From contig OZ005617.1 of NCBI GenBank assembly GCA_963930655.1, forward strand, positions 24,000,568 to 24,064,567: a DNA stretch of 64,000 nucleotides, written 5' to 3'. The DNA comes from Myrica gale (Eukaryota > Streptophyta > Magnoliopsida > Fagales > Myricaceae). Below, piece after piece: positions 12,621 to 24,951 of the stretch (its first letter is position 1; every line of letters begins with the position of its first letter). The position numbers and the translations under genes are program-made. The notes beneath the pieces were generated by a model, which saw nothing but the letters and a program-made list of their open reading frames with translations, had not been told where the DNA came from and made no database searches.

Positions 12621-13330
12621 TTTTTTTTAGGGATAGATGAAAAATTGGTTATACGCAAAAATCGATTTATTTAGTCACCGTGATATGAAAAATCTAAATT
12701 TAGTCCTTGTGATTTTATTTTCGTTTGTCGTTGGTCTTCCATTAATGACTGATTTTATCACTTTCTGAAATCACAAGGACTAAGGTGTTGTTTAAGTGTG
12801 GAAATTTTGGGTATTGGAGTTTGTGAAATATTATTGTTTGTGAAAAAATAAAGATATTTTATGGTAACTGGTGAAAAAGTGAGGAGAGGAAAGATTTTTA
12901 ATAAATACTATAGTAATAAAAAATCATTTGATATTTTTTTTAATATTAAATCCAAATAATTGGGACGGGTTCAAACAAGTCCTAAATTTATGTTTTTCAT
13001 ATTGACTAAATTGATTTTTGTTTATAGCAAATGACTGATTTTGCATTTATCTCTTTTTTTAAGCAGATTGTCGTTTCACCTTGTTAAAAAAAAAGGACTG
13101 GGCTGCTTGAGCCTAGCGGGCGGGCTGAGGCGTCTGGGTAAGGCATCTGGGTAGGCAAGGAGGGTGGGCCTCAGTCAAAAAACAAAATAGGCAAATTGGT
13201 TTTGTCAAAATTTTAAGAATTTAAATTCAATTTTTTAAAATTACAATCTCAATATTGTATTTTTTTTAAAAAGCCCAAAAAAACTGAAGGAAAATTACAT
13301 CATAATAGAATTAAAGTCAAAGGGGATTTG
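12620..13330. repeat. AT-rich dispersed repeat sequence
   Basis: The stretch is noncoding. The segment near 12725-12765 (TTTGTCGTTGGTCTTCCATT, then a GACTGATTTTAT phrase) recurs in diverged form near 28535-28570, so at least part of it is a dispersed repeat. Poly-A and poly-T tracts are frequent. Confidence 0.45.
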
Positions 13331-13369
13331 TCCCCTCATACCAAAGAATTAAAATGCTCAAAATACACG

Positions 13370-13740
13370 ATGAGTCATCCAATCTCAACTTTGGAGGCGG
13401 CACACAAGCTAATTGGTGCGCAATGGTATTTGCAACTCGATTAACTAGACTCACATGCCACGCTGGCATAGGCGACATGACACAACGAATATCCCATACA
13501 ACATTGTTGATTTTCTAGTCAGCACATTTCGGGTATTGAAGAATGTATTTAATCACCAATGAAGAATCACACTCCAACACCACACGTGACCACCCACGAT
13601 GAGACGCCTCCATGATGCCCATCTTAGCTGCCACAACTTCACCTTCCACCGGAGAACCTACCAGAATCTTCTCTGCAGTAGCTCCCAAAACAACGCCCTG
13701 ACTATCACATAAAACCAATACAACTCAATGTTAACTTCTT
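13370..13740 (-). pseudogene. RNase H-like C-terminal fragment of a LINE
   Basis: The minus strand at 13718-13515 encodes GSPVEGEVVAAKMGIMEA, then RVVLECDSSLVIKYI. This is the pattern of the RVT_3-type RNase H domain at the C-terminal end of plant LINE polyproteins. After a TAG, the same frame continues to about 13380 with INNVVWDIR and NRVANTIAHQLA, which fits the end of that domain. No reverse transcriptase lies next to it, and the frame is broken, so it is a relic. Confidence 0.65.
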
Positions 13741-14961
13741 TACAAACATCAATACAACTCAACAACTTCTATACAAATATCAATACACTTCTAATATCAC
13801 CTAAATATTCACATCATACTTAAATTTTTATCAAAACGAACATGCCCTGATGGCCCGTGTTCGCCCCCTCTTTCAGCCAATGAGTTGAGTCACTCTATAA
13901 GAATTCCTACCGAGTGAAAAGAGAATCAAATTCAGATTATTATCGATTTCCTACCTTGTGCCTACAATGTTTAACTCCTCATAACTCACCCCTAAACTTA
14001 TTTTTTATCACATTTCTATCCCCCACCAACTTATAAAATTATTTAGAACGACTTTCACATACTCGAGTATGAATCAAAGATTCTCTTCGAGTTATTTACT
14101 TGAATTGCATGGTGAAATTAAGAGAGATATACATGACAGATAGAACTTACATCATTTAATGTTGAGATATGCTCCAATAAATTTTCGGATAGTATGAATT
14201 CTATAATAAAATACAATTGTTGTGCAATTCGAACAGTGAATGAAGCCCACCCAAACAAAGTAAGCTGTTTCTGTTTTCTCAACAATGAGAGGATAATCAT
14301 ATTTTTACGAGGATGGTTATGTACTTTGTAAGTGAAAAAATTGTTATGAATAACTTTCCAAGTTGGTAAGAGATGCAACAGTGGCAGAAATAAAGTTAAA
14401 AGTAAGTTGTAATTAATTAAATTTATAAAATAATAATTTGAGAGAGATTATTATAATTTACCCTTAAATCCTAATAATTATTTCCCATGTTTTTGTTTTT
14501 GCTCAATCACCCCTAAATCCTAATCATTAAGCTAAAATCACTTTATAAAACACTACACAAAAAGAGTAACAATTGAAAAGAGTCATTGCTAAGAAAATTT
14601 CCAAGTACTTTAAATTGAGTCGACTATAGAAATTGGAAACTACTACAATGATGTAATTCCTCATAATTTGATCCTAAATTTGATTGAGCATTCTTTTTCA
14701 AAGTTAAAATAAATATATTAAAATTAAAAAATTAGTAGAACTATTTTTTGCTTGGAGGTTGATACTATACAGTCTAAAAATCAATAAATCACCCCTTACC
14801 GATATTGGTACCTGGCGCCCACGAGTATCTGAGGAACCCCCGAAACCCGAGTTCCATCCTATCCACGAATTGGATAGCCTTTATCAGCTGGCAGCTGCCA
14901 AAAGTTTCCACGTATCCACCGTTACCAGTCCGACTCACTCTGGTCTGGAGAGACTGTAATC
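13741..14961. other. CHLM upstream region
   Basis: AT-rich sequence without a gene. The last 150 bases are more GC-rich and probably contain the CHLM leader. A plus-strand frame that starts at 14805 continues into CHLM, but its N-terminal part does not look like a transit peptide. Confidence 0.4.
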
Positions 14962-16469
14962 ATGGCCTTCTCAGCTTCCCTCTCCCCCCCTCTTGGCTTC
15001 CCCAACCACCAAAGCCCTCTTGCATTCTCTACCAAACCTATAACGCGAGACCCATCAAGTCCACGACCTCATTTGCCATTCCGCCACTCTCCACAGCCGA
15101 CGTCGCTGCTACCTTCGACGGAACAACCGTAGCCGTCATCGGGGGAGGTTCTGTTGCCGCTCTTGCCACCGTGCTCTCCCTCGCGGACCCAGATAGGCGG
15201 CGGCGCCTCCAGGCCGAGGAGGTGGGCGGTGAGGACAAGGAGGTGGTGAAGGATTACTTCAACAACTCGGGGTTCCAAAGGTGGAAGAAGATTTACGGAG
15301 AGACTGACGATGTGAACCGGGTTCAGAGAGACATAAGGCTGGGCCACGCCAAGACCGTCGAGAACGCCATCAAGATGTTGACTGATGAAGGCCAGCTTCG
15401 AGGGGTTACTGTGTGTGATGCAGGTTGTGGTACCGGTTCTTTGTCTATTCCTCTCGCCAAGGAGGGCGCCATTGTCTCGGCCAGCGACATTTCGACTGCT
15501 ATGGTTGCTGAAGCTGAGAAGCAGGTGAGTGTTGTGTTGGTTTTCAATTGTCGTAACCGTTTTTGAAGTTGCGGATCAGGTTAATTTTGTTTTATCAATA
15601 TGGTGTTCCGATATTATGTTTCCAAGAATAAATGTGCTTTCTTTCAAGTTAGTGTAGTCTATATAGGTTATTAAATGGTAGTTTTTGTGTTCTCTGGAAT
15701 AATGTGAATAATGTGGGTCGTTTTGTTGTTTGGGGTCTTCAGTGGGAGAGGCCACTTAGACTTAATTCAACTTCATTGCTGTCAGTAGATTCGATTTCTG
15801 TCCCTTTTAGAGAAGGTGAGGTGTCATCTAGACATTCTTATCCACCGAGGAAAAAAAAGTTGCATCTAGTCTAGCTCTATTTCATTGTGCAAGTAACACA
15901 TTGAAATAAGATCTGTCTACTCAATCTATGGCGCCCTGAGAAAGTGAAGAATAATAAATACACTATCAAGTTGGCTTCCTATATTGTACAGACACTACAA
16001 TTTGTTCAGTTAACGCAGCACCTGCAAACCTTATTTGTTTGTGATTTAAATTTCATGGCAGGCAAAGGAACAGCTTCTAGGCAGCAAGGATGACCCATCA
16101 GTAGCACCTGTGATTCCAAAATTCGAAGTGAGGGATTTAGAGAGCTTAGATGGGAAGTATCATACCGTGGTCTGCCTAGATGTTTTGATTCATTACCCAC
16201 AAAGTAAGGCAGACGGGATGATTGCGCACCTCGCATCTTTGGCAGAGAAGCGGTTAATTCTGAGCTTTGCACCAAAGACATTTTATTATGATTTATTGAA
16301 GAGAGTAGGAGAGTTGTTCCCTGGGCCTTCAAAGGCAACAAGGGCATATCTCCATTCAGAGGCAGACGTGGAAAGGGCATTGCGAAAGGTTGGGTGGAGG
16401 ATAACGAAGAAAGGCCTCATCGCCACACAATTTTACTTTGCAAATCTTATTGAGGCTGTTCCTGCATAA
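14962..16469 (+). CDS. CHLM: Mg-protoporphyrin IX methyltransferase, chloroplast (apparent frameshift)
   Basis: CHLM transfers a methyl group from S-adenosylmethionine to Mg-protoporphyrin IX in chlorophyll synthesis, at plastid membranes. Exons are 14962-15524 and 16062-16469. The mature part carries TVAVIGGGSVAALA, EEVGGEDKEVVKDYF, RLGHAKTVENA, the SAM-binding VCDAGCGTGSL, then DVLIHYPQ and LSFAPKTFYYD, and ends LIEAVPA. This is the whole family pattern. I chose ATG 14962 because MAFSASLSPPLGFPN followed by a Ser/Pro-rich stretch looks like a transit peptide. That frame, however, hits TAG near 15130, while the mature protein is in another frame that is open from 14805. One added base around 14985-15060 would give 324 codons including the stop, near the usual length. 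So this is a base error, a broken allele or an unusual start. Confidence 0.9.
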
Positions 16470-19348
16470 CGTGGAAGAGAGGTCAGATTTTAAGTTTACC
16501 ATAATCTATTTTCTCTGTTTCTAGGAACGGTAAGGAAATTCCTCCAATTTTATTTGAAAAGCCTGAGTTTTTCCGTGTATGCTATTATTCTCTGCTGTAT
16601 TAGTGGATATATACCGCATATAGTAGCTTTATCAAAGTTTTTGATGCATTTTGGCAAAATTTTGAGGAGTTGTATGAAATTTTTGTGGATTATTGTATAA
16701 TTTGCTAACATTCCATATACCAAAATAGTGCCCTGTATGAAAAATCAACCTTCGTTGGTAATTTTGTGCCTATGAAGTGGTACTTGTTTTTGCTGTGTTC
16801 CGTAATCCTTCTAATTTATTACTGGCTTCTATAGCCTTGTTTGAGTACCTTTCCTCCTCTATCAGGATTTGAAGAGGTATTGTTAAGGTTTAGGATGGAA
16901 CACAACCCAATCTCCAATGGTGCAATCCAGTGATCGAAGCTTGATGGGAGGCCTTGTGCATCATGGATTACAATCTACTTGGACGTACATTAAAATAGAT
17001 TCAAGTGTGTGGCATCCGAACCTTACAGGATTCTGGTTCTCTCAAACACGAGGTGGACATCAATTCTGAAAAGCATTCCAACCCATTACTTGAAAATTGA
17101 AAAGAGAAAAAAGAAAGAGAGGGAGGGAGGTATAATCATGAAGAACGAGTAGAATAGCTTCTTCTTGCTGATCACTGCGATGAACAAAAAGGCAAAATCC
17201 CGTGTTGCAGCTACAGTGCGAGAAAATCCAAATGACGTTATTCTCATGATGTCAGATATCACTTGTTGACAATCCATACTAGAGCATCAGTGAGCTTGCT
17301 GAGAGCAGCAGTTAAGTTGTTAGTATGCTCCTTCTATTGGTTCCTATCTTGTTGACAGTTTATGTTCTAAGCTTTTCAAAATGCCCATTAAGCTTTTTAC
17401 AATTCCTCTCTCGAACTCTAGTTAACTGGTCCTCTAACAAGCAGAGTCTTCACGTCCATCTGACAAACGTCTGTGCTTCCCTTCCTTTTTAGAGGTGGAT
17501 TCTCTCCAAGTGTTATTTAACCCTGGATGTTTCTTCCTCGACAAGGTCTGCAGGATGGAAGCCAAAGGTTTTATGCAGATTCTTTATCTACTTTAAGCCT
17601 GAAGTTTCATCCGCCAAATAATCATCGATGGCATTCAAATGTTGAATGAGCTCTCTGTATCAATTGCTTAAGCACTTTATTGGTTTTCTGTCCCCAAAGC
17701 AACCCCCATTCAAATATTTTCCCGTATAAGGACCCCAAAGGCAGGGCAGAGAATGAGAACTGACATGTGCAATTTCTCACACACAGAGAAACACTAGCTC
17801 CATGGCTTAGAAAAAAAAAGTTCCATGACCCAGAGATCATGTAGATGCAGCCTACATCAAATCCCATTAGAAGTGATAGAAATCCAATGAGAATGTCCCA
17901 TGACAAACAATAGCATGCTGCGTACATTAAGAATAAGATCAGATGATAAACTGATATTATTTGTTGAAAGAAAATTTGTCTTCTCGAAAATTGGAACATT
18001 GATAGCAAATGAATTGTGATAGGTTGGTCAGTAGGAATTATTTGCCTCGTTGTTAAGGCATCGGAATTTACAAAATCCAAACATGTAATCCTTAGTTAGA
18101 AGTAGTCATAACCAAAACAAAATATAAGTGCAAAGGTTATGCATCACTTTAACCCACATTCTTTAGCAACGGGCACCGTTTCGATTTTTTTGTTTCTTTT
18201 AATTGTATTTTTCCAGCTTCTTGGCGATTCCTACGTACATTTGTGTTTCTTTTTCTGAGCTGAAGATGGCTGTTATTAGTAGTGGGTATGGTATGCCATT
18301 AATCCCAGTTAAGAGGTGCATAATATGATTATACAGTAAGATTGAACATGACACAGAAAGTAAAACTCAAACTGCTAAAATGAAGTAAAACAACTATCTT
18401 TGCCAGCATATTTAATTGACTTTATTTAACCAAAATTTAGTTGACATTAATGGCAGTAAAAACTTATATGTTAATTAATGTCTCAACTATTTTTCTGTTT
18501 TTATTTGGGACAAATACACTTTGTGTCCTTTTAATTATGGATGTCTTGACACTTTATACCCTCAACTATTATTTTTGTTATATTACACCTATCAACTATT
18601 GATTTCAAACACTTTGCACCTCTATTAAATTTTTTTCATCAATTTTGAAGATAATTAATTTTGTAAGCATATAAAAGTACACTTCTACTTTAGTAAAATT
18701 TTCACTATTAATAAAAATTATGAGAATAAAATTATCATTTCAAATCTCAAAAAATCAATTTGAACAATGAAAAACTTTAACGGAAGGTAAAAGTGTAGTT
18801 AATACGTACAATGTGATACAAATAATAGAAGAGAGGTGAAATACTCTACGGTGAACTTATCACTTTTTATTTCGAATGGGAAAATTACCTCGTCAGAGTA
18901 ACGTTCGTTTTCAAGTTTTCTTTAGGATTCAAATCCATTCACAAAACTATCACCGAACATCTTAAGAATTTAAACACAAACATCAGTACATTTAGCACAA
19001 TCTCCAACAACTTTTCGCTTTTTTATTTAACGCAAATTTTATCTCTCTATACTTTTTTATTAAACAATTGCATCAAATCATTTATCTCTATTCTTTACAC
19101 AAACATCTATAAAATACTAGTTTACAGTTTTTTACAACAGGAATGTAGGGCTCTGGGCCATCTAAAATGGCTGCTTAAGCCCGTCGATAAAAAAAGGGCT
19201 GCTTAGCCACGGCCGTGATTTCCAAAGGAACGGTGCGTTTTGAATCCCATCCCATTCCGCGCGCATTTTCTGGTTGTGGGAACTGGGAAGTGGGAGGGGG
19301 AGGGGGAGAGGAAGAAGTTGAAAAGCAAAACCCTAGCTTGATTTGGCA
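16470..19348. other. Intergenic between CHLM and MHF1
   Basis: This holds the CHLM 3' end, a stretch on the minus strand at about 17490-17680 that looks like decayed coding sequence (see findings), and AT-rich repeats. At 18515-18870 phrases of the type ACACTTTATACCCTCAACTA appear, with an approximate inverted counterpart, typical of old noncoding transposons. The final 150 bases are GC-rich and probably contain the MHF1 promoter and leader. Confidence 0.4.
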
Positions 19349-20910
19349 ATGGAAGGAGGTGGAGGTGGAGGTGGAGGTGGGAGCGACTTGGAAAGAGAAG
19401 AAGAAGATGAATTTATGACCGAGCTCTTGAGAGATCGATTTCGCCTCTCCACCATCCCTATAGCCGATGCCCAAGGTTCATTTTTGAACCTTGTTTGCTT
19501 GCCGAGGAAACTTGGGAAAGTACATTTAACTGAAGTTTTCTAAGATGTAGATAAAATATCATTTTATTGGCTGTGTAAAGTGTATACACCTATCTTTCAT
19601 GATCGGAGGGTACTTTTCTAGACCATAACAGTGTGTTTGCTTTGTTTCATATGCTCAGCAAAGAGAAGCGGCATGGAAATATCTGAACCCATAGTGGCTT
19701 GCATTGCTGATTTGGCCTTCCAATACACAGGTTTGTACCATGCAACTCAAGTTTTAAAGCTAATTGCTTTTGTCATTTTGTTTTTTTTTTCTTTAGTATT
19801 CGAGTCTATAATAGAATCAGTTTGATACTTTACTGGGTCAATTCGCTTTGCTGGTAAATTAAAGGGCATTTTTGCACTAACTGCAGCAACACAAAAATAC
19901 AATGAACTTGAGCTATGGTAACGGGTTTGAAGCTTTTCATTCTCAAATTTTGTTGGGGAAATGGGTGTTTGAGCGTCTGATGAGATGGGAAATGTTGACC
20001 CCGTGACACGGGTATATTGCTGTTCGTTCACGAAATGAGTAATAAGCATGTCTATGGTAATTGTGCTCGCTTCATTGGTGATTATGGGCGCATCATAAAT
20101 AAGCATATGTTTGCGTGTTTTTTACTTGGGAGTTGTTTGAAATGTTAGTGGGTGTTATTGGGTTAGTGAGAGATTTACTAGATATCCATCATTCTTGAGT
20201 AACAAATAAAAGGATGTTAGCTTAAAGAGTGGCATTAACTATGGCTGTTGCGGAAAGAAACAGTGAAAGGAACCTCACAATTCAGGACTTGAATCAATTG
20301 CACTGGTTACATATACTTCTCGTACAGCTCTAATAATGTGTTAGATGGGCTTCATTCCGTCATTTTGCTAAGCCGAAGTTAACTAGTGAGAGACTTGTTA
20401 CTTTTTTTATATATATAGCACAGCATGCCGGTCGAAAATCTGTAAACATGGAAGATGTCATAATTTCGGGTGCGTTACCAAGTCCTTATTCGCAGGATCA
20501 GCTAAGAGTGCTACATCAAACATACTGCTAATTATTATTTTTATTATCAGTGATTGTCAACGAAAAATCTCTATCTCTTCTTGGGTATAAATGCCTGCAG
20601 GATTTTTCAGAGGACTTTTGCCCTTTGTTTTAACCAAGTTCTCAATTCTTTTTTTTAAAAAAAAAAATTTAATCAATGGATTGGGGACAGAAGGAAAATG
20701 GGCCCGGGGGAGGATCTTGAGTTGCTTTACATGTGCTAATACTTCCTCAATTTGGTTTCAGCACATAGAAATGAACACCTTGCTACCTCATTGAGGTCTT
20801 TTTGCAATGATCTGAAATCTAAAGAACCACAATCTGAGAGGAAGCGTATGAAGACGTCAAGAAAAGAGAACAAAGCAACTACCAGTGTGGTACATATTCC
20901 TGATAACTAA
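19349..20910 (+). CDS. MHF1: MHF1/CENP-S-like histone-fold protein (one exon degenerate)
   Basis: MHF1 (CENP-S) pairs with MHF2 (CENP-X) as a histone-fold complex that works with FANCM in DNA repair and limits crossovers. Exons: 19349-19475, 19659-19730, 20419-20469, 20762-20910, with an uncertain one at 19887-19917. ATG 19349 opens a poly-glycine stretch, then RDRFRLSTIPIADAQ, KRSGMEISEPIVACIADLAF, QHAGRKSVNMEDVI, AHRNEHLATSLRSFCNDLKS and a basic tail ending HIPDN. A short phase-1 exon encoding the usual helix-2 piece (family pattern xLAKDLExF) is expected between exons 2 and 4. The only candidate, 19887-19917, ends with CTTGAGCTATG. It is 31 bases instead of 30 and throws the rest out of frame. 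Skipping it keeps frame and gives 132 residues. The gene may be broken or alternatively spliced. Confidence 0.8.
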
Positions 20911-22031
20911 CTGTTACCTAGCAAGTCAGACTGCAACATTGGACCTCACTGACTGTTACCTAGATTTTGCAAGCACCTCTCTCATGTAAACAAGCTGCAA
21001 TTTCTCTCTTGAAATATAGTGACTAACAACTTTTTGCATTGTGTAAATTGCTGAAAGTTCCTGAAGAAATGGAATGATACCTTAGCTTGAAGTTGAAAGT
21101 AATTAGGTTTAAACTATCATAGCCAATAGTCATTCTGTATACCCTACTCGTATTTGCCCGATTAACCATTGTAATCTGCACACATGGAATGCTTGGTGAA
21201 ATTTTTTTTATCTGGCCTTAACATCGATGTAGGTAGATTCAATGAGTCAAGTTGTGCCCAGAACATCAATGTAGGTGAAAGTAATGGGCTTTACCATGTT
21301 GTTGTTGGAATGATACTGTAGTTGAGAGAAGATAGCTACAAAAATTGATGAAGTGGAATACATAGGACTAATGGAGAAATGATGGGCCGGTAGCAGTGAG
21401 TACCACCTATTAGGATCATACCATTGAGAACTCCATATCTAGTGCAGGTTGTAATGACTGTAGGCTAGGAAGACTTAAAATATAATGACTGTAGGGTGCT
21501 TCCTTGTGGTCACACTTTTTAGCCCATTAAAGTCATCAAAATTTTCTCTCCGATGGCATGGGCAGGTAGATTTTTGAAGTTTGTTGTTGGGTGCAACGCG
21601 CTGTGTTCAGCAGAAAATCTTGAAACTTGAAACTCAGAGAGAGATCGTGTTAGCTGGATGGTGGTTTGGTGAGAGGATGATGAAACTGATTTATTTTTGA
21701 CCGTGTCTTTTGTCAGAGTAGACCGAGTCAGTCTGGGGGTAGTGTGGTTCAGTTTCTCAAAGCCTCCATCTCCAGTTGTTAAGAGAGTTCATCCCTTCCT
21801 CTTACAGGAGAAATTTGTAAAATATTTCCCTCATGCTTAGAGTATATTTTTAGGTCGGAGTGGCAAACTTAATTGAGTTTGTGGAAAATAAATTTGAAAA
21901 GTGTCAAAAAATTGTTCATGGGATCAATGGTGTCATTGCAAACAATAAAATACGCAGGTATTTGAGAAAAAAAAAAGAATTTTCCTTCATTTAGTTTGCC
22001 CTTCAAGTAGTCTATAGGATTAGTTTCTTTC

Positions 22032-22086
<55 letters not shown>

Positions 22087-23013
22087 CTTATAGGAGTAGT
22101 ACAGATGAAACAGTACTGCAGGGTTAGCGCTGGCTCAGACTCTTTCGAGTTTCTTCTTGAATGTGAATATTTTCCCTTCCTTGGCCTCAGAATTTTTCGG
22201 GGAAAAAAAAACCGTTAGAGTGCTTGTATACTTGTCCTGTTTACGTCTGAGGTACCACTTACAGGGAGTTCCATGATGCACACTCACGTGGGCGATCGTA
22301 CACACAGTTACGGGGTGGGTGGGTGTTGGGGTTGGCTACAATTTTGAAGTTGTGCGTGGACCTGCCTGTGGCTGTCCCGGGTTTGTCGAGGTCGCTGAGC
22401 TTCCAACTTGTTGCTGATATCTCTGCGATTGGCTGGGTGGAGCAATTGCATAGACTTATATCCAATCTAACTTCTCTTTTTCTAAGGTTCTGCAGTGTGT
22501 TGGAAAGAGGCACGCTCAGAAATGCTAGAAATGTAGCAGTACGCAATAAGATGTAATGTGAATTTCAGATGGGGGAATGGTGTACTGGTCCATTGGTCCA
22601 CTCCCCCGATATTTTACTGCATTATGACTTCTTTCCTTACACCAGACTCAACATTTTTATTCGAGGTCCCGTAAGCAACAAAAACCACAAAATTAAAAAA
22701 GCACTTTCTCCGTCATCAGTGGTCCAAAATTTTCCCCTTCTTTTTTTTTCGGCTCATGAACAGCTTTGACCATAGAAACCCAAGCTTCCAATCGAATAAT
22801 AGATCTCTCGCTGCAAGGTGACGCGTAGCCAAACTTTTTAGGTTGTCCAGAAACTAGCCCCTCCCTCGTAAATAATGCCCATTCGCCCGTCACTCTCGTG
22901 CATACTACATCTGTGGATCTAACGGCAGCGAGCCCACCCATTCCTCGTGAACCTTTGATATATTTAGAAGTCCCTCTTTTCTCCCTCTCTTTCGCTTTCA
23001 CAAGAACAGACCC
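20911..23013. other. Intergenic between MHF1 and the LINE
   Basis: After the MHF1 3' region the sequence is noncoding. It contains a long CT microsatellite at 22032-22083 and a moderately GC-rich patch at 22240-22560 with small frames that have no family signal. No gene is called. Confidence 0.4.
22032..22083. repeat. (CT)n microsatellite
   Basis: About 52 bases of nearly perfect CT repeats with two short T interruptions. Confidence 0.95.
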
Positions 23014-23099
23014 TTTTTTTTTTTTTTTGGAAAACAACCCATATCATTAGAAACTAGAAGTTCGAATCACAATGCATGATAAAAGAAGGAACATTACAA

Positions 23100-23725
23100 G
23101 GATCAAGAAAACCAGAGAACTGGAGACGAGCGGCCCATTGGGCCAAAAGATGTGCTTGTTGGTTCAAGCGCTGAGGGACCCAGTGAATGGCCCACGCAGA
23201 TTGGGCTTTAAACTATCTGCGCAGAGCTTCAACCATAGTATCAATTTTCCAACACGGCGGGAGCTCCGGTTTCGAAAGATCCTTGAAGAGGAGTTTGGAG
23301 TCTGTTTCAAACACCACCCGAGTCCACTTCTTCGAACAAGCAAGTTCCACAGCACGAACTGCGGCCATAGTTTCACCAACAAGGGGGTCCATAGCCCTAA
23401 TGTACTCCATGTACACTGTACAGAGGGAGCTGAAAGTGTCTTGACATGAGACGGCTATGTACGATCCTGATTGACGTATGGCGACGTCAAAGTTGATCTT
23501 CAAAAAATCGGGTTCTGGAGGAACCCAAGAGGCTGCAAAATGAGGACACCGGTAGTGCCAAGCAGAAAGGTGATCCGAGAAACGTCGAAGAAGAGAAGCC
23601 TGCAGGGCAGTAATCGTGACCTGTAACCCCTCGTGTACCGCCATGTTACGATGTGCCACAAAACATCCATTACAAGAGCTGCATTCAAGACAAACGAAGG
23701 TAACGTGAGGATGAGTGTAATCCAC
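23100..23725 (-). pseudogene. LINE RNase H-like domain
   Basis: The frame at 23725-23213 has LKINFDVAIRQSG, VGETMAAVRAVELA and VVFETDSKLL, matching the D, E and D positions of the RVT_3 RNase H fold. A stop at 23213 precedes the matching tail WAIHWVPQRLNQQAHLLAQW. It is part of the same dead element. Confidence 0.85.
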
Positions 23726-24918
23726 TGGGCTGGATTAGAGAGAGGAATCCGGGAAATAAGGAGTGTCCATGCAGAGAGATGCCACAGTTGACGGGCGAAA
23801 GAGCAGTCCACGAATACATGAAGGAGAGTCTCGGCGTGACTCCCGCAAAGGGAACAGAACACCCCCTCGGGGTAGGGCCCAAAAACAGGCCTGACAGAAG
23901 GAACACGAACCGGCAGAGCCTCCGCAGAAATCTTCCATAACAGAAGTTTAAGGCGATCCTGCAAGCGAAGAGTCCAAAGCTTGGTCCAGATATCCTCCTC
24001 CAAGAACAAACGGGAAGGGCGTCTGAGAGACTGGGAGTGGGCCACATCACCTTTGACCGAAAACCGGCCTTTCGGATCCGGAGTCCATAAGAAAGTATTA
24101 AGAAGATGAAGCTTGGGGGGCGACAACAGTAAAATGTTATCCACAGTGGAGGGAGAGAATAAGGAGAGCAAGAGAGCCCGATCCCAGTCACCGGTGTCAC
24201 TGGAAACCAGCTCAGCGACGAATGTTGGTTGCTGAGCCTGGGTAGAAGAGGGGAGCCAATCGGGGCCAAAACCTGGTTGAAAAGGAATCCAGGGATCAAG
24301 ACGAATGTTGACAGAGCTACCGTTACGTGGAGAAACGCAAACCGATAGCTGAAGCGCTTGGCGGATACCACACAGACCCTGCCATGTAAGCGAAGCACCG
24401 GCTTTAGTAGTAGACTTCAAAAAAGAAGAGCTGGGGAAATACTTCGCCTTCAGGAGGCGAACCCATAAGGAATCCGGCTGTTGCAGTAGATTCCAGCCCA
24501 ATTTCTGCATGAATGCTTCATTGATTTCCTGCAGAGAACACAGGCCAAGACCTCCCGCTCGCTTGGGTTGGCAAATCGCCTGCCACGCTTTGGGGGTGTA
24601 GTTCCGAGACTTGTGGGAGGAAAATCCCCACCAAAAGTCTTTAATCATTTTGTCCACTTGAGTGCACCAGCCTTTGGGAAGGAGAAAGGACTGTATGAAG
24701 TATTGCGGCAAGGATAGAGCCACTGACTTTATAAGGGTGGTACGGCCAGATTGAGAAAGGGTCTTGCACTTCCAACCCGCTAGTTTAGAACAAACTCGGT
24801 CCTGTAGTACTTGGAAATGTTTCGATTTATCGTGCTCCATAAACAGAGGAAGCCCGAGGTATTTAGCATTGCGCTTCATGCAGGGCAAAAACATATCGTT
24901 GCATATAGCGTGGCACAC
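23500..24918 (-). pseudogene. LINE connector and zf-RVT region
   Basis: A 472-codon frame begins just after the reverse transcriptase stop. It contains KYLGLPLF, GRTTLIKSVALSLPQYFIQS, GGLGLCSLQEINEAFMQKLG and a zinc-finger-like CSLCGSHAETLLHVFVDC. This is the standard region between the polymerase and RNase H domains of plant LINEs. The last part drifts out of the true frame, which changes near 23730. Confidence 0.85.
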
Positions 24919-24951
24919 TTCGGGATGAGTATTCTTGCTGAAATGAACAAC

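Noticed and set aside
14805..15566. Using ATG 14805 as the CHLM start, since its frame runs into the mature protein
   Set aside because: The first 80 residues do not look like a transit peptide, and the region reads like leader sequence. A frame change after ATG 14962 explains the data better.
17622..18080. 152-codon minus-strand frame
   Set aside because: Composition is hydrophobic and irregular with no family pattern. It lies in another frame from the decayed coding-like stretch nearby.
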